Assembly (NCBI GenBank): GCA_012845835.1 | Contig: JABAKD010000023.1 | Span: forward strand, 17,848,751-17,912,750 | From: Undaria pinnatifida | Lineage: Eukaryota; Sar; Phaeophyceae; Laminariales; Alariaceae | Length of the DNA: 64,000 bases | Direction: 5' to 3' | Notes under the pieces: model-generated | Told to the model about the DNA's origin: nothing | The model's input: the letters and a program-made list of their open reading frames with translations, nothing else | Databases searched by the model: none | Shown here: positions 1 through 11,997 of the stretch, one piece after another | Layout of the letters: each line of letters starts with the position of its first letter | How positions within the stretch are numbered: the stretch's first letter is position 1 | Program-made: the position numbers and the translations under genes

Positions 1-72
1 ACAATTTATCTGTCTCCATAGCTTCTTCACGCGTCGTTCGTATCCCCCCCCCCTTCACTGCTCCTAGGCACC
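1..72 (+). other. 5' leader of family N element
   Basis: This stretch matches, in reverse complement, the sequence just outside the ATG of the second gag copy (about 41,375-41,450), including a run of C residues. It is therefore untranslated leader of the element. The LTR itself must lie before the window. Confidence 0.6.
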
Positions 73-3024
73 ATGTCCACCAGCGACGATGGGGGCTACT
101 CGGGCAGGCTGCGGTCCTCCGCGCGCCCCATCCAGGAGGCCCAGGGAGAAGGACGGGAACGCTCGAGGTCCCGCGAATCGAGACGAGGTGGACGCGCCGA
201 AAACCTGGACGACGATAGTGACTCCAACACCAGTCAACAACACGGCACACCGTCCGACCACCCCGACTCGCCGGTCGACGAGGCGGAAAAACTCCTACCG
301 GGCGCGGAGACATCACGACGACAAATATCCCCAGCCTCGAGGGAGCATCTCCAGCTGTCCTCAGAGCACCACCGTCGACATCAGACCTCTCCGCGCTCGA
401 CAGAGCGCCTTCCCCAGAGCTACGGAGACCAGCGCTCCCATGCTGGCCCCTCAGACTCAGAGTCTGAAATTTCTCGGGCCCAAAGAGCTCTCGACGAAGC
501 CAACGCGACCCTGCTTCGACGAGAGGAACGCAAACGGTTAGACGACGAACGTCGACGCCGTGATGATCACGCCATCGACCAGGCGAGAGCCGCTGCTCGT
601 GAGGCATCCCGCGCGGTCGAGAGGGCACGCCAAGCCGTTGCCCTCTCAGCTACATCGACTCCGGCGAGAGCTGCTCCTTCCTTGGCGCGCCCGCTGAGTG
701 TTGCCTCCCAAGATACACGACCCGGGGACGACGTTTTCATGTCTGGCAGCGTCCAATACATGGCTACCACGCCGAGGGTCGAGTTCTCGGCGCATCTGGC
801 GGAGGCGGTGATAGCAGCGGCCAAGGCCCTTCTAACTTCAGAGCGACGGTCGTCGTTCAAGGCGGAAGACCTCTCGGTCGGAACAGTCTGGGCTCGCCGG
901 GACAACTCGTCTGCCTTCGGGCAGATGAGGCGAGCACCTACCCTCGCTTTGGTCAAAGCCTTAAGATTGGCCCACGACGACGCCCCTGACCCAGTCCTGT
1001 GGCCGACTCCAAAGGAAGCGCTGGAAGGAAGGCGCTCCACCAAACAGCGGCGCGGTGGCAGCCGTGATCGGGGGGACCGCAACCGTGGAGGTGACAACTC
1101 CGGGGGTGGTGGCGGCCAGAGTGGGGGAAACGGGGAAAACGGTGGGAGTGGTGGCCACCACAACCGTCGCGGTGGTGGCAACGGTGGTGGAAGCGCGGGA
1201 GGAGCGTCGGGTACTGGTGGTGGCCCACAGCGCCGCCAAGGGAGCAACCAGGCCCGAACCAACCGGGGCGGCGGTCGCAGCTCGGGAGGGGGCACCGGAG
1301 GACGGCGAAACAGCACACGAGGGCCCTCAGCGTGGGACGGGTCGTCAACGTCCTCCCGCTCGTCTTCGAGCTCCACCACGGACCACGGCGAGGTGACCGT
1401 GGTAGCTGGCAGGAGGCAAGTAACTCCTTCCCTGGTGGATATTGCCTCGTCCGCCGACCGGCTGAGCAAACTTACTGTGTCGGGTGACCACACCAAGCCT
1501 GTTTCTTCGGATTTGGCTCGCGAGCGTACCGCCGAACTTGCTACCGCCGCGGCTCTAGCTAAATCCACGCTCGATGACTCGGTTAGGCGCGCCTATGTTA
1601 AGCTCTCCCACAAGGACGTATCACGCATTTCTGTGCTACCGTTCCCCGCCTCTTTGAACAAGTCTGACGGCACCCAGCAACTCACACGTTCGGTTCGGTC
1701 TGCCATGACTGACATACTCATGCGCTGTGACGACCGTTGCCAAGAGGGTGTACGTGCCCCCACGTGGGTTCCCGGTTGGATCCACCCCCTCCGCCTGGCA
1801 TTCAACCGTGCCATAACACCTGACAGGCCCACGACCGCTCGCATGACCACCTTGATCGACGATTTGTTTGGACAGGTGTCAAGAGCGTTGGACGGAGGAG
1901 CATCTGGGCCCGAGGCTTTCACCCTCCTGCTACGCCTGCTCGTGACGCACTTTGACCGGGTCGACACGGGCGAAGGCTACACTAAGTTGCACACTTTTGG
2001 AGTGTGTAACGGCACGCCTTTTTCTGATTTCAGTCGGGAGTTCCGTGTGCTAGTATCGGCAGTCACGGGGAGTGAGCGTGTTTTGTCCCCGGGGACGGAT
2101 GTCGTGCTGGAGGTGGTTAGGATGGCGGTCAACGAGCAGTTTCCGACGCTCATGCCTACGTTATACCCTGGCTCGAAGGCTACGGACCCACGGCCATACG
2201 CCTCGTTAGATGCCATGTGGAAAGCGTTCAGTGACTTGGCGCATAATAAGACACCTGCCGTCAACGGCGAAAAACATTTTCCTCTACCTGTTTCTTCGAC
2301 GGGATCGCGGTCATCCGCCCCGTCGGGGCCCCGGCCCGCCATTCATGGGCGCGGCCAGGGCCGAGTGCTGTCCCAGTCGCCTTCTTGGCAGACGGGTTCG
2401 AGCAATAATCCGATTGTCATGCCGATTGTTGCTTCCACCGACCCCTGGCTCGACAAAATGTCCAACTGCTGGCCCCTAGAAGAACAACACTATGCAGAAG
2501 TTTTTGCTGTTAGTGCCTCGTTGAAGACCGACGACCCTCCCCTCTGGAGCGGCCTCCTCACGCCCTCTGCCCGCGCCGCGGCTCTCCGAGAAAACAGGGG
2601 TCATTGCCTAAACTGTCACGAAGACACTCATTCCTTACGCAACTGTAGGCATCCCTTTATCAACGCCAGTGGCTGTCTAAACCCTGAACTTGGCCAACTT
2701 GGCGATGATGACGTTTTCCGACGGTGGCAAGCACGTATGGTTAGCTACCGCCGCGACGGACGCTCTTCTCGCTCGCAAACGTACAACAAAAATCGCCGAA
2801 ATCGTTCAAACCAATCACGAGGGTACCCACGGGATCAGGGACAGACAAACAGCCACAGCGGTAACAACAACAGCACATACACGCCTGGCCAACAAGGTGC
2901 TGTCCCGCCCTCGCCACCCTCCTCGGCTTCCGTGTCTGCTCCGGGGAAACGTTTCGGGGCAACCCACAATCCGAGCGGAAACCCCAACGCGCGCCAACCA
3001 GGTTCCTTTCGCACTGGCAACTGA
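73..3024 (+). CDS. gag: Gag-like nucleocapsid protein of LTR retroelement family N
   Basis: The 983-residue frame starts at a real ATG. In order it shows an Arg/Ser-rich basic start, a charged coiled-coil-like stretch (about 130-200), a Gly/Arg/Asn-rich RGG-type RNA-binding region (about 320-440), a globular part that resembles a capsid (about 450-800), and one canonical CCHC zinc knuckle, C845-x2-C848-x4-H853-x4-C858, before a basic tail. A zinc knuckle after a capsid-like part is the hallmark of retroelement Gag, which coats the RNA genome in the cytoplasm. A broken second copy lies in reverse orientation at about 39.06-41.38 kb and aligns over the coiled coil, capsid and knuckle, which confirms that this frame is a true protein. 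The frame is intact here, but the element is cut off about 250 bp after the stop. It is long for a Gag because of the low-complexity insert. Confidence 0.85.
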   Translation: MSTSDDGGYSGRLRSSARPIQEAQGEGRERSRSRESRRGGRAENLDDDSDSNTSQQHGTPSDHPDSPVDEAEKLLPGAETSRRQISPASREHLQLSSEHHRRHQTSPRSTERLPQSYGDQRSHAGPSDSESEISRAQRALDEANATLLRREERKRLDDERRRRDDHAIDQARAAAREASRAVERARQAVALSATSTPARAAPSLARPLSVASQDTRPGDDVFMSGSVQYMATTPRVEFSAHLAEAVIAAAKALLTSERRSSFKAEDLSVGTVWARRDNSSAFGQMRRAPTLALVKALRLAHDDAPDPVLWPTPKEALEGRRSTKQRRGGSRDRGDRNRGGDNSGGGGGQSGGNGENGGSGGHHNRRGGGNGGGSAGGASGTGGGPQRRQGSNQARTNRGGGRSSGGGTGGRRNSTRGPSAWDGSSTSSRSSSSSTTDHGEVTVVAGRRQVTPSLVDIASSADRLSKLTVSGDHTKPVSSDLARERTAELATAAALAKSTLDDSVRRAYVKLSHKDVSRISVLPFPASLNKSDGTQQLTRSVRSAMTDILMRCDDRCQEGVRAPTWVPGWIHPLRLAFNRAITPDRPTTARMTTLIDDLFGQVSRALDGGASGPEAFTLLLRLLVTHFDRVDTGEGYTKLHTFGVCNGTPFSDFSREFRVLVSAVTGSERVLSPGTDVVLEVVRMAVNEQFPTLMPTLYPGSKATDPRPYASLDAMWKAFSDLAHNKTPAVNGEKHFPLPVSSTGSRSSAPSGPRPAIHGRGQGRVLSQSPSWQTGSSNNPIVMPIVASTDPWLDKMSNCWPLEEQHYAEVFAVSASLKTDDPPLWSGLLTPSARAAALRENRGHCLNCHEDTHSLRNCRHPFINASGCLNPELGQLGDDDVFRRWQARMVSYRRDGRSSRSQTYNKNRRNRSNQSRGYPRDQGQTNSHSGNNNSTYTPGQQGAVPPSPPSSASVSAPGKRFGATHNPSGNPNARQPGSFRTGN

Positions 3025-3277
3025 CAGGGCGACGGCGGTACGGCACACCCGACCCGTACGCCGACGGCACTGTCGGGGACACTTCCTTTGATTTCACAAG
3101 ATGCTCGTGTGCCTGTCGTTCGCCTTACACGTGGCGCGGCACAAATTACTTCTGTCAAGAGCCCAAGGGCTCCTACGTCGCCTGATGACTTTCACGGCGC
3201 AGTGCCGGCGGTGGGGACCAGGGCTCCCAGTATGCCCCCCCCCAGCCAGGTTACATTTTCTACGAAGGGGGTGCGCG
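3025..3277 (+). pseudogene. Start of the post-gag region of family N, truncated
   Basis: Translated downstream of the gag stop, this segment contains a phrase (VKSPRAP, then an Asp/His-rich stretch) also found on the minus strand at about 38.85-38.91 kb, downstream of the second gag copy. It is the beginning of the next coding part of the same family. It ends abruptly where a TRIM LTR fragment begins, so nothing of protease or polymerase is left. Confidence 0.55.
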
Positions 3278-3321
3278 TTGCAAGTGGTCAAACAGACTAA
3301 TACCCCACTAATTCCTTAACA
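3278..3321 (+). repeat. TRIM LTR fragment (3' half)
   Basis: The 44 bp from TTGCAAGTGG to CTTAACA match the 3' half of the TRIM LTRs at 13,735-13,821 and 56,052-56,135. It marks the breakpoint of the family N element. Confidence 0.75.
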
Positions 3322-3335
3322 CAAAAGCGAGCGGG

Positions 3336-3821
3336 TTTGGAGGGGGGCGGGGGGGGGGGGGGGGGGGGGGGGAAGGGGCAATTTGTGCATGTAAGCTATA
3401 AATCCTTTCGAGGGGATAAATCTGACGGTTTTGGCACCAGTATATTATTGGGGGCGGGGGGGGGGGGGGGGGGGGGGGGTTGGGGCGGGGGGGGGGGGGG
3501 GGGGCAGCTCGATATGTGCCTGGAAACTATACATTATTTCGAGGGGATAAATGTGACATTTTTTGAAATAATACATCAGTTTATCGTGTATATCCTGGGG
3601 TAAGTCGTACAATCAGTGAGTAAAGAGAGGGTGGAGTGTTCGAGGGGGTGGGGTTGGGATGGGTTGGGGGGGGAGGGTGGGGGGTGGGGGCGGGGGTGGG
3701 GGGTGGGGGGGGGTGGGAGGGGGGGGGGGGGGGGAGGGCTTTAGGTGAGGGGTTTGTCATACGTGTGGTGCTAGGTCTAGGCGAAGGTGCGGGTGATGGG
3801 GAAGAAGGGGGCGTTCGAGGT

Positions 3822-3853
<32 letters not shown>

Positions 3854-5030
3854 CGGGGGGAAACACAGCGGCATGGATGGCTCTCGAAAGATAATGAGGT
3901 GATATCCTGTGCGTGAAGTGTTTATTAATGTGGCGGATTTCGATATTTGGTGGGGCGTTTGAGTGAGGGAGAGCAAGAGGGGGGGGGGGGGGGGGGGGGG
4001 ATTTTTTAGGAGGTTTAGGTCACAAATAATATTCAAATACACTTCGGCTGTGAGATCAAAGATATGTATCAGCTTGTTATACGCGTGGTGCTAGGTCTAG
4101 GCGATCGTGCAGGTGGTCGGGAAAGAGGGGGCGATGGAGGGGGGGGGGGGGGGGGGGGGGGGACACAGCGGCATGGATGGCTCTCGAAAGATAATGAGAT
4201 GATATCCTGTGCGTGAAGTGTTTATTAATGTGGCGGATTTCGATATTTGGTGGGGCGTTTGAGTAAGGGAGAGCAAGAGGGGGGGGGGGGGGGGGGAGAT
4301 TTTTTAGGAGGTTTAGGTCACAAATAATATTCAAATACACTTCGGCTGTGAGATCAAAGATATGTATCAGCTTGTTATACGCGTGGTGCTAGGTCTAGGC
4401 GATCGTGCAGGTGGTCGGGAAAGAGGGGGCGTTGGAGGGGGGGGGGGGGGGGGGGGGACACAGCGGCATGGATGGCTCTCGAAAGATAATGAGGTGATAT
4501 CCTGTGCGTGAAGTGTTTATTAATGTGGCGGATTTCGATATTTGGTGGGGCGTTTGAGTAAGGGAGAGCAAGAGGGGGGGGGGGATTTTTAGGAGGTTTA
4601 GGTCACAAATAATATTCAAATACACTTCGGCTGTGAGATCAAAGATATGTATCAGCTTGTTATACGCGTGGTGCTAGGTCTAGGCGATCGTGTAGGTGGT
4701 CGGAAAAGAGGGGGCGTTGGAGGGGGGGGGGGGGGGGGGGGAATAATTGAAACCTTCGTCATGGATGGTCAGAAAGATAATGACGTGGTATCAACTGCGT
4801 ATAGGTGTTTATTACTCAGCCCGATTTTGATTGTGAGTGGGGCGTTTGGACAGACTAGGCGGAAGGGGGGGGGGGGGATCGGGGGACGGAGGGGCGGGGG
4901 GGGGAAAGGGTTGGGGTTTGTTATGAAAAAGAGGTCAGTGGAGGGGCAGGGGAGGGGGGGGGGGGGGGGGGGGCGGGGGGCGGGACATTTCAATATGTGC
5001 GCGGAAACTATAAATTCTCAAAGGGGACAA
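3336..5030. repeat. Tandem repeat of about 300 bp with long poly-G tracts
   Basis: Units beginning CACAGCGGCATGG recur at 3,863, 4,164 and 4,459, and a diverged one starts near 4,745. Each carries the same non-G core plus two G-runs of roughly 10 to 25 bases, always on the plus strand. More G-tracts lie at 3,340-3,520 and 3,640-3,740. The unit length varies with the length of the G-runs. The glycine-rich and proline-rich frames here are translation artefacts. Confidence 0.9.
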
Positions 5031-6345
5031 ACCTGACGATTGAAGCAATAAGACATCCCTTTATGTCATCTGGCTTGTAATGTTTACTATTCTAGAAGGT
5101 TTGATGTTAGATGCAGCATGCAACCCAGTGTTTAAGTGTAGTAAATAACGTGTTAAATCTTCACAGTTTGTTGTTGTATGATACAGCGATCGAAAGCTAG
5201 AATATTTTATAGAATATTTGTAGGTACCATTATTTTCTGACATCGCTAATTATAAGAAAGAGATACGTATTGTCAAATGCAACAGGCGAGGTGATGTGGT
5301 CATGCACTGTGTTTGTCACCATCATCATACAGTCACCATTATTATCGACATCGCTAATTATACGCACGAGATACGTATTGCCAAATACAGCATGCGAGGT
5401 GATGTATGTGGCCATGTGCTGTCTCCGTCATTGAGCATTAGAGGGAGGGATGCGAATCGACGCTTGGTATACATGTGCTCAATTACGTTACCTCATTAGT
5501 CATACTTGGTATACACGCGCTCAATCACGTTACCTCGTTAGTAATACTTCGCTTGGCATAGGTGGGGAGGCGATCATGCAGACGGTATGTACGAAATACC
5601 CTACGTAATGGGTTGGTAAGGTTGTTTACCGCAATTTTAACACATCTGCTTGTGCTTCCTTTTCCAAATTATTTTTGTCTCAAATAAATGTACGATTTCA
5701 CGCCTATGATTTTACCTTGTCGATGTGGGGCTCTGCGGTCGTCAATTTTAAGTCAGAGATACGTCCTACAAATACATCAGGCGAGGTGGGTATGTGATGT
5801 CATATAATGCGATGTCATCACTATTGATCGCGAGGGTGATTTTACTTCGTGAGGTAAATTGTACTGTGTTTCGTAGAGGTCGTCTCAGGAGGGTATGCGA
5901 TGGGTCGGCAGTGTATCACGTCTGTTTGTGCTTCCTTTTCAACTTATTATTGTCTCAAATGTGCGATTTCACGTCCATGATTTTTACCGTGCCGCTGTGG
6001 GGCTCTGAGGTCGCCAATTCTAAGACAGAGATACATCTTACAAATACAGCAGTTGAGGTGGGCATGCAATCGTCATATATATGCGATGTCACTACTATTG
6101 AAGGCGAGGGTGACTTCACTTCGTCAGGCTTATGCTGCTGCGTTTCGTAAAGGTTGTCTCACGTGGACATGCGATGTCACCACTATTGAACGCGAGGGTG
6201 ACTTTACTTCGTTAGGCACATTCCACTGCGTTTGGAATAGTAGGGGTTGTCAGGCAATCATGTAAGCGGATGGAGGCACGAAATACCCTGCGTAATAGGT
6301 TGGTCGTGTGGTTTACCGCAGTGTTAACATCCCTGTCTGTACTTA
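5031..6345. repeat. Degenerate tandem repeats (about 120 and 245 bp)
   Basis: A phrase around 'tcgctaattat...gagatacgtattg' occurs at about 5,245 and 5,350. A longer unit ('gtggggctctg...gagatac...aggcgaggtg...gatgtca...gcgagggtgac') occurs from about 5,700 and again from about 5,950, and its end is repeated a third time near 6,170. There is no convincing gene. Confidence 0.6.
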
Positions 6346-6780
6346 CTTTCCACATTATTATAGACTATATATAGTGTACACTTATACGTCCTGTTTTCTC
6401 CCCACTGTCGTCGAAGATGTTGTAGTCCTGTAGATGTCGCGTCCATGTCTGGTGCTCTTGTTAGTGGTGTTCATGAAAACATGCCCTAACATGTAGTAGA
6501 TGATCGCTCAGTGGTGTTCCTTTCCTTTACATCACGCCAGGTAGTATATGCCAACGCAACCGCTTGCTTGAAAAATGACAAAGAAATTCCTCACACACCT
6601 GACACAGAGAAGTGTTATATATAGTGGACAAAAAAAAGGACACCTCCCAATATAAAATCACCCACATAGAGTATATTACGAGTACCAACAACGCAGCTTG
6701 CAAATTTGAGTATTGACCTATATTCGTCGAACTCACGGCTGACGTCCTTGAAAATTAGTTATAAAATGTTGTCGTTGCTA
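6346..6780. other. No recognisable feature
   Basis: AT-rich single-copy-looking DNA. I see no gene, RNA or clear repeat in it. Confidence 0.5.
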
Positions 6781-7990
6781 TACAACGCGTTTCTTTGTGC
6801 GTTGAACTCCTTGGTGTGTATCGAATGGATGAAGTAGGGCTTTCGGTGACAATATTCGACTGGGAAGCGATGCGGGTGGTTCCGCCAAAATAGACGACAC
6901 GAACACCACAAATAACAGGACCGACGTAACTCTAGTTCAACCAAATGATTGGCGATGCTTCTGAAAAAATTCTTCTTCCAATCAATACAGACACTTTTTT
7001 GTGGTGTATGTCTTGGCACTGAATCATTCTTGCCGCCCGGCGACATCCAGCACCCCCCATCATGCCAGGCGAAGGAAAAGAAATATCAGGGGGGTGGGGA
7101 ATAGCTACGAGTAGGGACCAGGTAACCCCCCCCCCCCTTCTTCTTTCCCTCTCCCCAGGGACGGATAAAAAGAAAAACATGGGAAAGGGAAAACTAAACA
7201 AAAAGGGACCACAATTTTGTCGACAACGGTAGTAGTATCGCTGTTGCCCCCCCCCCCCCCCCTCCCCCAGATGAAACAGACAATCAAACCCAGGGCCACA
7301 CAAAACGAAACGGCCGGCTCGCAAGCGAAGCAAAAACTTAAACTCGTACGATATTTATTCTTTGTGAATTAACAAAAGGCAAACTTGACCCGACACTGCA
7401 GACGCTAACCTACCACACCAAGATGGGCCCGAGTGCACTTTTCACATTCACACTATGACCACCACCGCTTCCCGTCTGATCTAGTTTTTTCCCAGTTCTG
7501 CAGGCCTTGGGCCGGTGCTTTTCTGGCGGCACAGTGCGTTGGCGCCGCCCCTCCTTCCCACGCGGGGCAGGGTGAGCCTCCTGGTACGCGCCTTCTTGCC
7601 GACTGTGGCCGCGGTGAAAGAAAATCTGAGGGCCCCGGAATGGGCCCTTGGGCTTCTTGGGCGTCTGTTGGCGGCGCCAAACTACCCTGCCTCATCCCCG
7701 CCGCCGCCAAAATCGAACATCTTTGCAGCCGACGCCGACACGCCTGCACCTGCCGCTGCGCCCCCCCTTCGCTGCCGCCACGAACGCCAACAATACCTGC
7801 CCCATACCAACTCCGCGAAACAGCAGGGGAAACAGCGCTACCGACAACACCCGCAATCATCGCGCCCCCGTCAGCTTCCTGCAACCTAGCACGCAATGCA
7901 GTATGTCGTTGACAAATAGAGATAATCGTATTCCTAACGTTGGCGTGCCCTTTGATTTGATCATAGCGATTCTGAAGTTGTTGGGAGGTC
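6780..7990 (-). pseudogene. Degenerate paralogue of the Myb/SANT-like gene at 12 kb (copy D1)
   Basis: This segment aligns in the same orientation with about 11,155-12,600. The conserved peptide QQLQN-YD--KGHANV-NT, followed by ALRARLQEA and GVVGS, is readable on the minus strand around 7,840-7,990. Downstream the frame is broken relative to D2, and the Cys/His-rich tail survives only in other frames. The shared sequence continues past the coding part to 6,780, which suggests that a whole transcription unit or mobile element was copied rather than just an exon. It is probably not functional. Confidence 0.65.
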
Positions 7991-9078
7991 GACAAGATCA
8001 ACCGGCCCCTCACCCCGAGCATCAGGTCCCCACAATCTCTGAGAAAGGTCGCTTCTTTCACCAGTGTCTGCCACGTCGAGAGCAGAGATCCACCCAGGAA
8101 ACATCGGGCTATCCGGTGACCAGCTGGCCGTGTCGCTTTAGATAATCTCAAACTCAAACTGTTCGTAGCACGCTCCAATCTACTTCGGCAGTCCGCGGTT
8201 CTTCGTAGCCATCTAAATGTCCCAGCGATAATTGAACTCCAGCAGATCGAGTGGGTCCAGCGCAGGAGAAGCGCAATAGTAGCCTGCGGAGGTAACGATG
8301 AAAACCCTTGAAAAAAGGACAAACAGTTACAGCAGGCGGAAAACATATTGGACAGGTGTACGTCAGGTCCATCATAACACGAATTACCTGGTTGACCACC
8401 AAGCCGAAGAAAAAACTCAACATGTTACAAACACTGCAACAAACGAAACCGTGCGGTATACTTGACGGAAAATACTATGAGCATCGGGTTACGCCGTGAG
8501 GCCAATGTTATGGGTGGAAATGGTTGCTGTACCTGCTAGTGATAGGAAAGTCACGAGAAACACACACACCAAGCCCCTGTACTGCTGGAATCTCTGACAC
8601 AGCGACGACTGGTGATCCCCGCTTTACTTTTCCCTGTTGCGTAGTCCAGCGGCACGCCGTCAGGCTTGCTTAGACAACCAGCTTCGATGTGCTTGCGGAG
8701 CAGCTTCACGACTTCCAGTGCTTTCGGGCGCAGGAGAATTTATCCCGATTTCGCATCGATCACGTCGCAGAACCGATCAATCACTGATCAAAGCGAGTCA
8801 ACAATCGTGTACGCTCGGGCGCCAACCGCCGACAATTCCGCAAGAAACACAGTTCATCTCTATCTCTGTCTACTCTGCCACCTATTCCGACGGCATTTTT
8901 GCGCTTGAAGAGCACTTCTACCTGCAGTTGGAAGCAAGATCGGCAGGAGCGTAATGGTCACGACACATGACCCAGTTGGGGCATTGTTTTCGACGACAGC
9001 TAAAGTCTCCCCATATCACTGATCCGAACAACGACACAAGTGACGTCAAAACCAATTGCCTCCTTGATGTCTTCCAGA
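7991..9078. other. No recognisable gene
   Basis: Copy D1 diverges from D2 at about 7,991. From here to about 9,080 there are only short unconvincing frames, with no protein family that I recognise. Confidence 0.4.
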
Positions 9079-9345
9079 TTAACGATATAGCAAGAATCTC
9101 TCAACCAAGCCATGGAGGGCTTGAAGGCGCCGTGACTCTTCTTCACCAGGCGCGAGATACGTGGAAGCGCGTGGAAGGTATCCAGGCGACCCTTGAGCAT
9201 GTTTAGGCCACCCCCCTGATGCAGTTGGGTAACAACCAACATGAATAGAGAACACTCGAACAGAAAAAAATCGTATACAAAGAGCACGTTGACGCCAAGC
9301 AGATTTCAAAAACAAGCACATATTTGCCACCTCTGCAGCACTCAC

Positions 9346-9959
9346 GTCGTCCTGGTAAACATTGCCACCGATCTCGTCTCCGCCTCTTAGGTCGCAAGCG
9401 CGGTCGTGACCAGCATCAAAGTCATACCCGTCGCCACCGTCCTTTTCGCCCTCGTCCGAGTCCGTATCATCTAGAAAAAAAAACAAAACGAAAAAGTTTG
9501 GTTTGTTGGGCGAATACAAACGTCAGCAAGAGAATGAGGAACGCCAATGCGGGCAGGGCGTCAGACAAATCAGCTTAATTTTTTCCAAGGACGGTGTAAG
9601 GCCTTACCTAGCGAGCCCACCACGTGGCAAGGTGCTTCGGTGGCGAACAAGTCGGGGTCATCGTTGTAAGCAGCACTTGCATTCGGGTTTGGCGACGGTG
9701 CTGGTGTCGCAGGGGGGGGTGTCCAATCGGCTGCAAGGCGAACATGGGTAACGTCCCACAGAACAAGCCTGTCACCGCCGCCGCCGCAGATTTCCTTCAT
9801 CATCACACGACCCACACCCGCGGAGGAAGGTGCCTCCTTGTGTGCTGCGTACGTAGCAGGCTTGACCGCGTCGCTCACTTTGACTACGACGTTCTGCTGG
9901 CCGCCAGATTGACCTGGTGTCCAAGAAACGAAACTAGTCACACCACAACCGCTGCTACA
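9346..9959 (-). CDS. Part of a spliced gene of unknown function (two exons)
   Basis: A minus-strand open frame from about 9,959 to 9,608 is followed by a consensus donor (GTAAGG at 9,607-9,602) and, 137 bp on, by a poly-T tract ending CTAG (9,471). Joining these keeps the frame (phase 1) and continues into a strongly acidic Asp/Glu/Gly-rich exon, 9,470-9,346, which ends at another donor, GTGAGT (9,345-9,340). The first exon ends upstream at a pyrimidine-rich tract finishing TGTAG, so it is probably internal. It holds a Val-rich part and a Pro/Asn-rich linker with no family that I know. Upstream, near 10,046, a short hydrophobic signal-peptide-like peptide is readable, but I could not connect it in frame. 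It is one of few candidate host genes in the window. Confidence 0.45.
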
Positions 9960-10189
9960 GGGAGGCAGGCTCCTTGGCTCGAGACCACAGAAACAAGCCG
10001 GGTGGGTAGGCTAGGAGAACCGCAATTAGACATACTAAAGCGTACATAGCCGCCACACCAGCATGGAGCTGAGGAGCCGGCTGTGGTGCCGGTTGCCTGG
10101 TGTCCGCGCAGCGCGGGTTCCCGCTTGCGGTCTCTCTTCTCTCCCTGAGAGACGCGGCGCGATCACAGCGCGGAGCTCGGTGCAATCAT

Positions 10190-10297
10190 CGCCAATCATA
10201 TCGCTGGATCCTTACAAGATCCTTACAAAACTGGTGTTTCATTTGTTGAATTTTCTGCCTATAAGCCAATCATATCGCTGGATCCTTACAAAAAATT
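10190..10297. repeat. Direct repeat with 26-bp core
   Basis: The phrase CCAATCATATCGCTGGATCC continues as TTACAA and occurs at about 10,192 and again at about 10,266. Between 10,510 and 10,536 lies a perfect 9-bp hairpin (AACTTCGGT and its complement). I see no other feature up to about 11,150. Confidence 0.6.
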
Positions 10298-10539
10298 CCC
10301 CAGGTATATAGGCGCCGTGCCCAGAAGACGGCACGGATCCCATACATGGGGACACTTTCGTAAGGCATCAAAATAATCGCGCGAAGCGCGAAAAAAAAAT
10401 GGAGGCGCTTTGGAACATGGTAAAACATCATAAAAAAAATCGCGCATGCCTCCCTCTCATTAGAGTGGGGCTCACGCAAGGTTGTTGCGGAGAAGTAAGA
10501 ACTTCGGTAATTTTTATACCGAAGTTAGTGTTGGGTTGC

Positions 10540-11150
10540 CCACATCATTTTGCAATTCTCATGAAGATACAAAATTCAGCCTAAAACTAAAACCTCGGTT
10601 TCTTAACAGAGGGCCGGCGGCACAATAATACTCGTAAAGTAGTACAGGACGTACGAATGGCAGGCTGATACTTCCAGAAAGGCAAGAAATCCGGAAGCTG
10701 AAGTTAGTGCAGATAACACCCTCGCCAAAATAAGAAACCCGCAGGATTCCTGTTTCTCGCTGTCAATAGGTACCCGATAGGTGTAGTGCAGATAGATTAT
10801 TCTAGGTACAACGCTGTTCATACAGTAGAAGTAATGAAACAGGAAAAAGAGGAAGAAACCGGAATAATTCTGGCCGAGGCTGAAGTTCTTATTTGAGAAA
10901 GGGTGAGTTCTACACACTATCCTCAGCACAGGGCCTTCCGATTTTCTTATTTAGTATCAGGCTTGTGCTTACCAGATATCTGTTTTTTTTTAAATGTCAT
11001 GACTACTACTACTTACTGTTGTATCGCATAAAAGAAATGTAAAACGACGGCGAGCAGTGCACCAACCGGCCGCAAAGCACAGCAGCAGTGACTTTTTCAT
11101 ACGCTTGTGATACATGTATTATTGTATATTATGTTGCCGATGCTGATACT
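10540..11150. other. No recognisable feature
   Basis: Only short random frames. I see no gene or repeat. Confidence 0.4.
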
Positions 11151-11154
11151 CAAA

Positions 11155-11997
11155 TACAACGCGTTTTTTTGGGTTGAACTCCTTTGTGGCGTATATCGAA
11201 TGAAGTGGGCGTGCCGGTGACAATATTTGAAGACTGGGAAGTGATGCATGTCATATGAGGCTCCGCCAAAAATAGACGACACGAACACCCCAAAAAATAG
11301 GACCCGTGTAACAGCAGTTTACTCCACTTCAACCAGATGATGCTTTTGATCATTCTTCCTTCTTTCATTAGACCAATACAGATTATACTGCAGACTCTTG
11401 CGTGGTGAGTTCTTGACACTGAAAGGTTCTTGCCCCCCGGCCACGTCCAGCATACGTACCGCGCCGATTCTTCACCCTAGCTAGAAGATATCAGCTCTCT
11501 CTGTGTTCATAAACTACTAAGTACATACGAGACAGGAAATCGAAACCGCAAATATTAGAATAGCCTACGCAACGCAAACGCACAGAAAACTAAACGATAC
11601 ACAAATCAGAAAACTCGGAGGAAACAAAAAGCAACATCAAGAAAGCAGAAAATAATATAAAAACGGAGAAGAAAGTTAAAGAAAGGGCAGGGGGAGGGGT
11701 AGCTACGATAAGGGTGCCAGATAACCCTCCCCCATTCCCCTCTCCCTCCTCGGGACAGAAAAAAGGAAGCAGGGGAAAGGAAAAACAAATCAAAACCGGG
11801 TCGTGCCTTATTTCGTCGACAACGGTGGTAGTATCTAGCGTAGTATCTAGCTAGTAGTATCGCTGTGGGTTCCCCCCCCCCAGTGCCACACAAAACGAAC
11901 CGACCGGCTCGCGAACAAAGAAAAACAAAAATGAAACTCGAACGGTCTACCCTCTGTGAACTGATAAAACGCAAAACTCGACGCGAGACTGCAGACG
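11155..11997 (-). repeat. 3' part of the duplicated D1/D2 unit
   Basis: Non-coding sequence that aligns with 6,780-7,400, including the phrases around 'acaacgcgttt', 'gtgacaatatt' and 'agacgacacgaacacc'. It is probably the 3' untranslated part of the duplicated unit. Confidence 0.55.

Noticed and set aside
567..1568. Long minus-strand frame opposite gag
   Set aside because: Shadow of the Arg/Gly-rich gag frame; composition is the reverse complement of RGG-type codons.
3581..4625. Proline-rich open frames opposite the poly-G tracts
   Set aside because: They exist only because poly-C codes for proline and the tandem unit repeats; no conserved domain.
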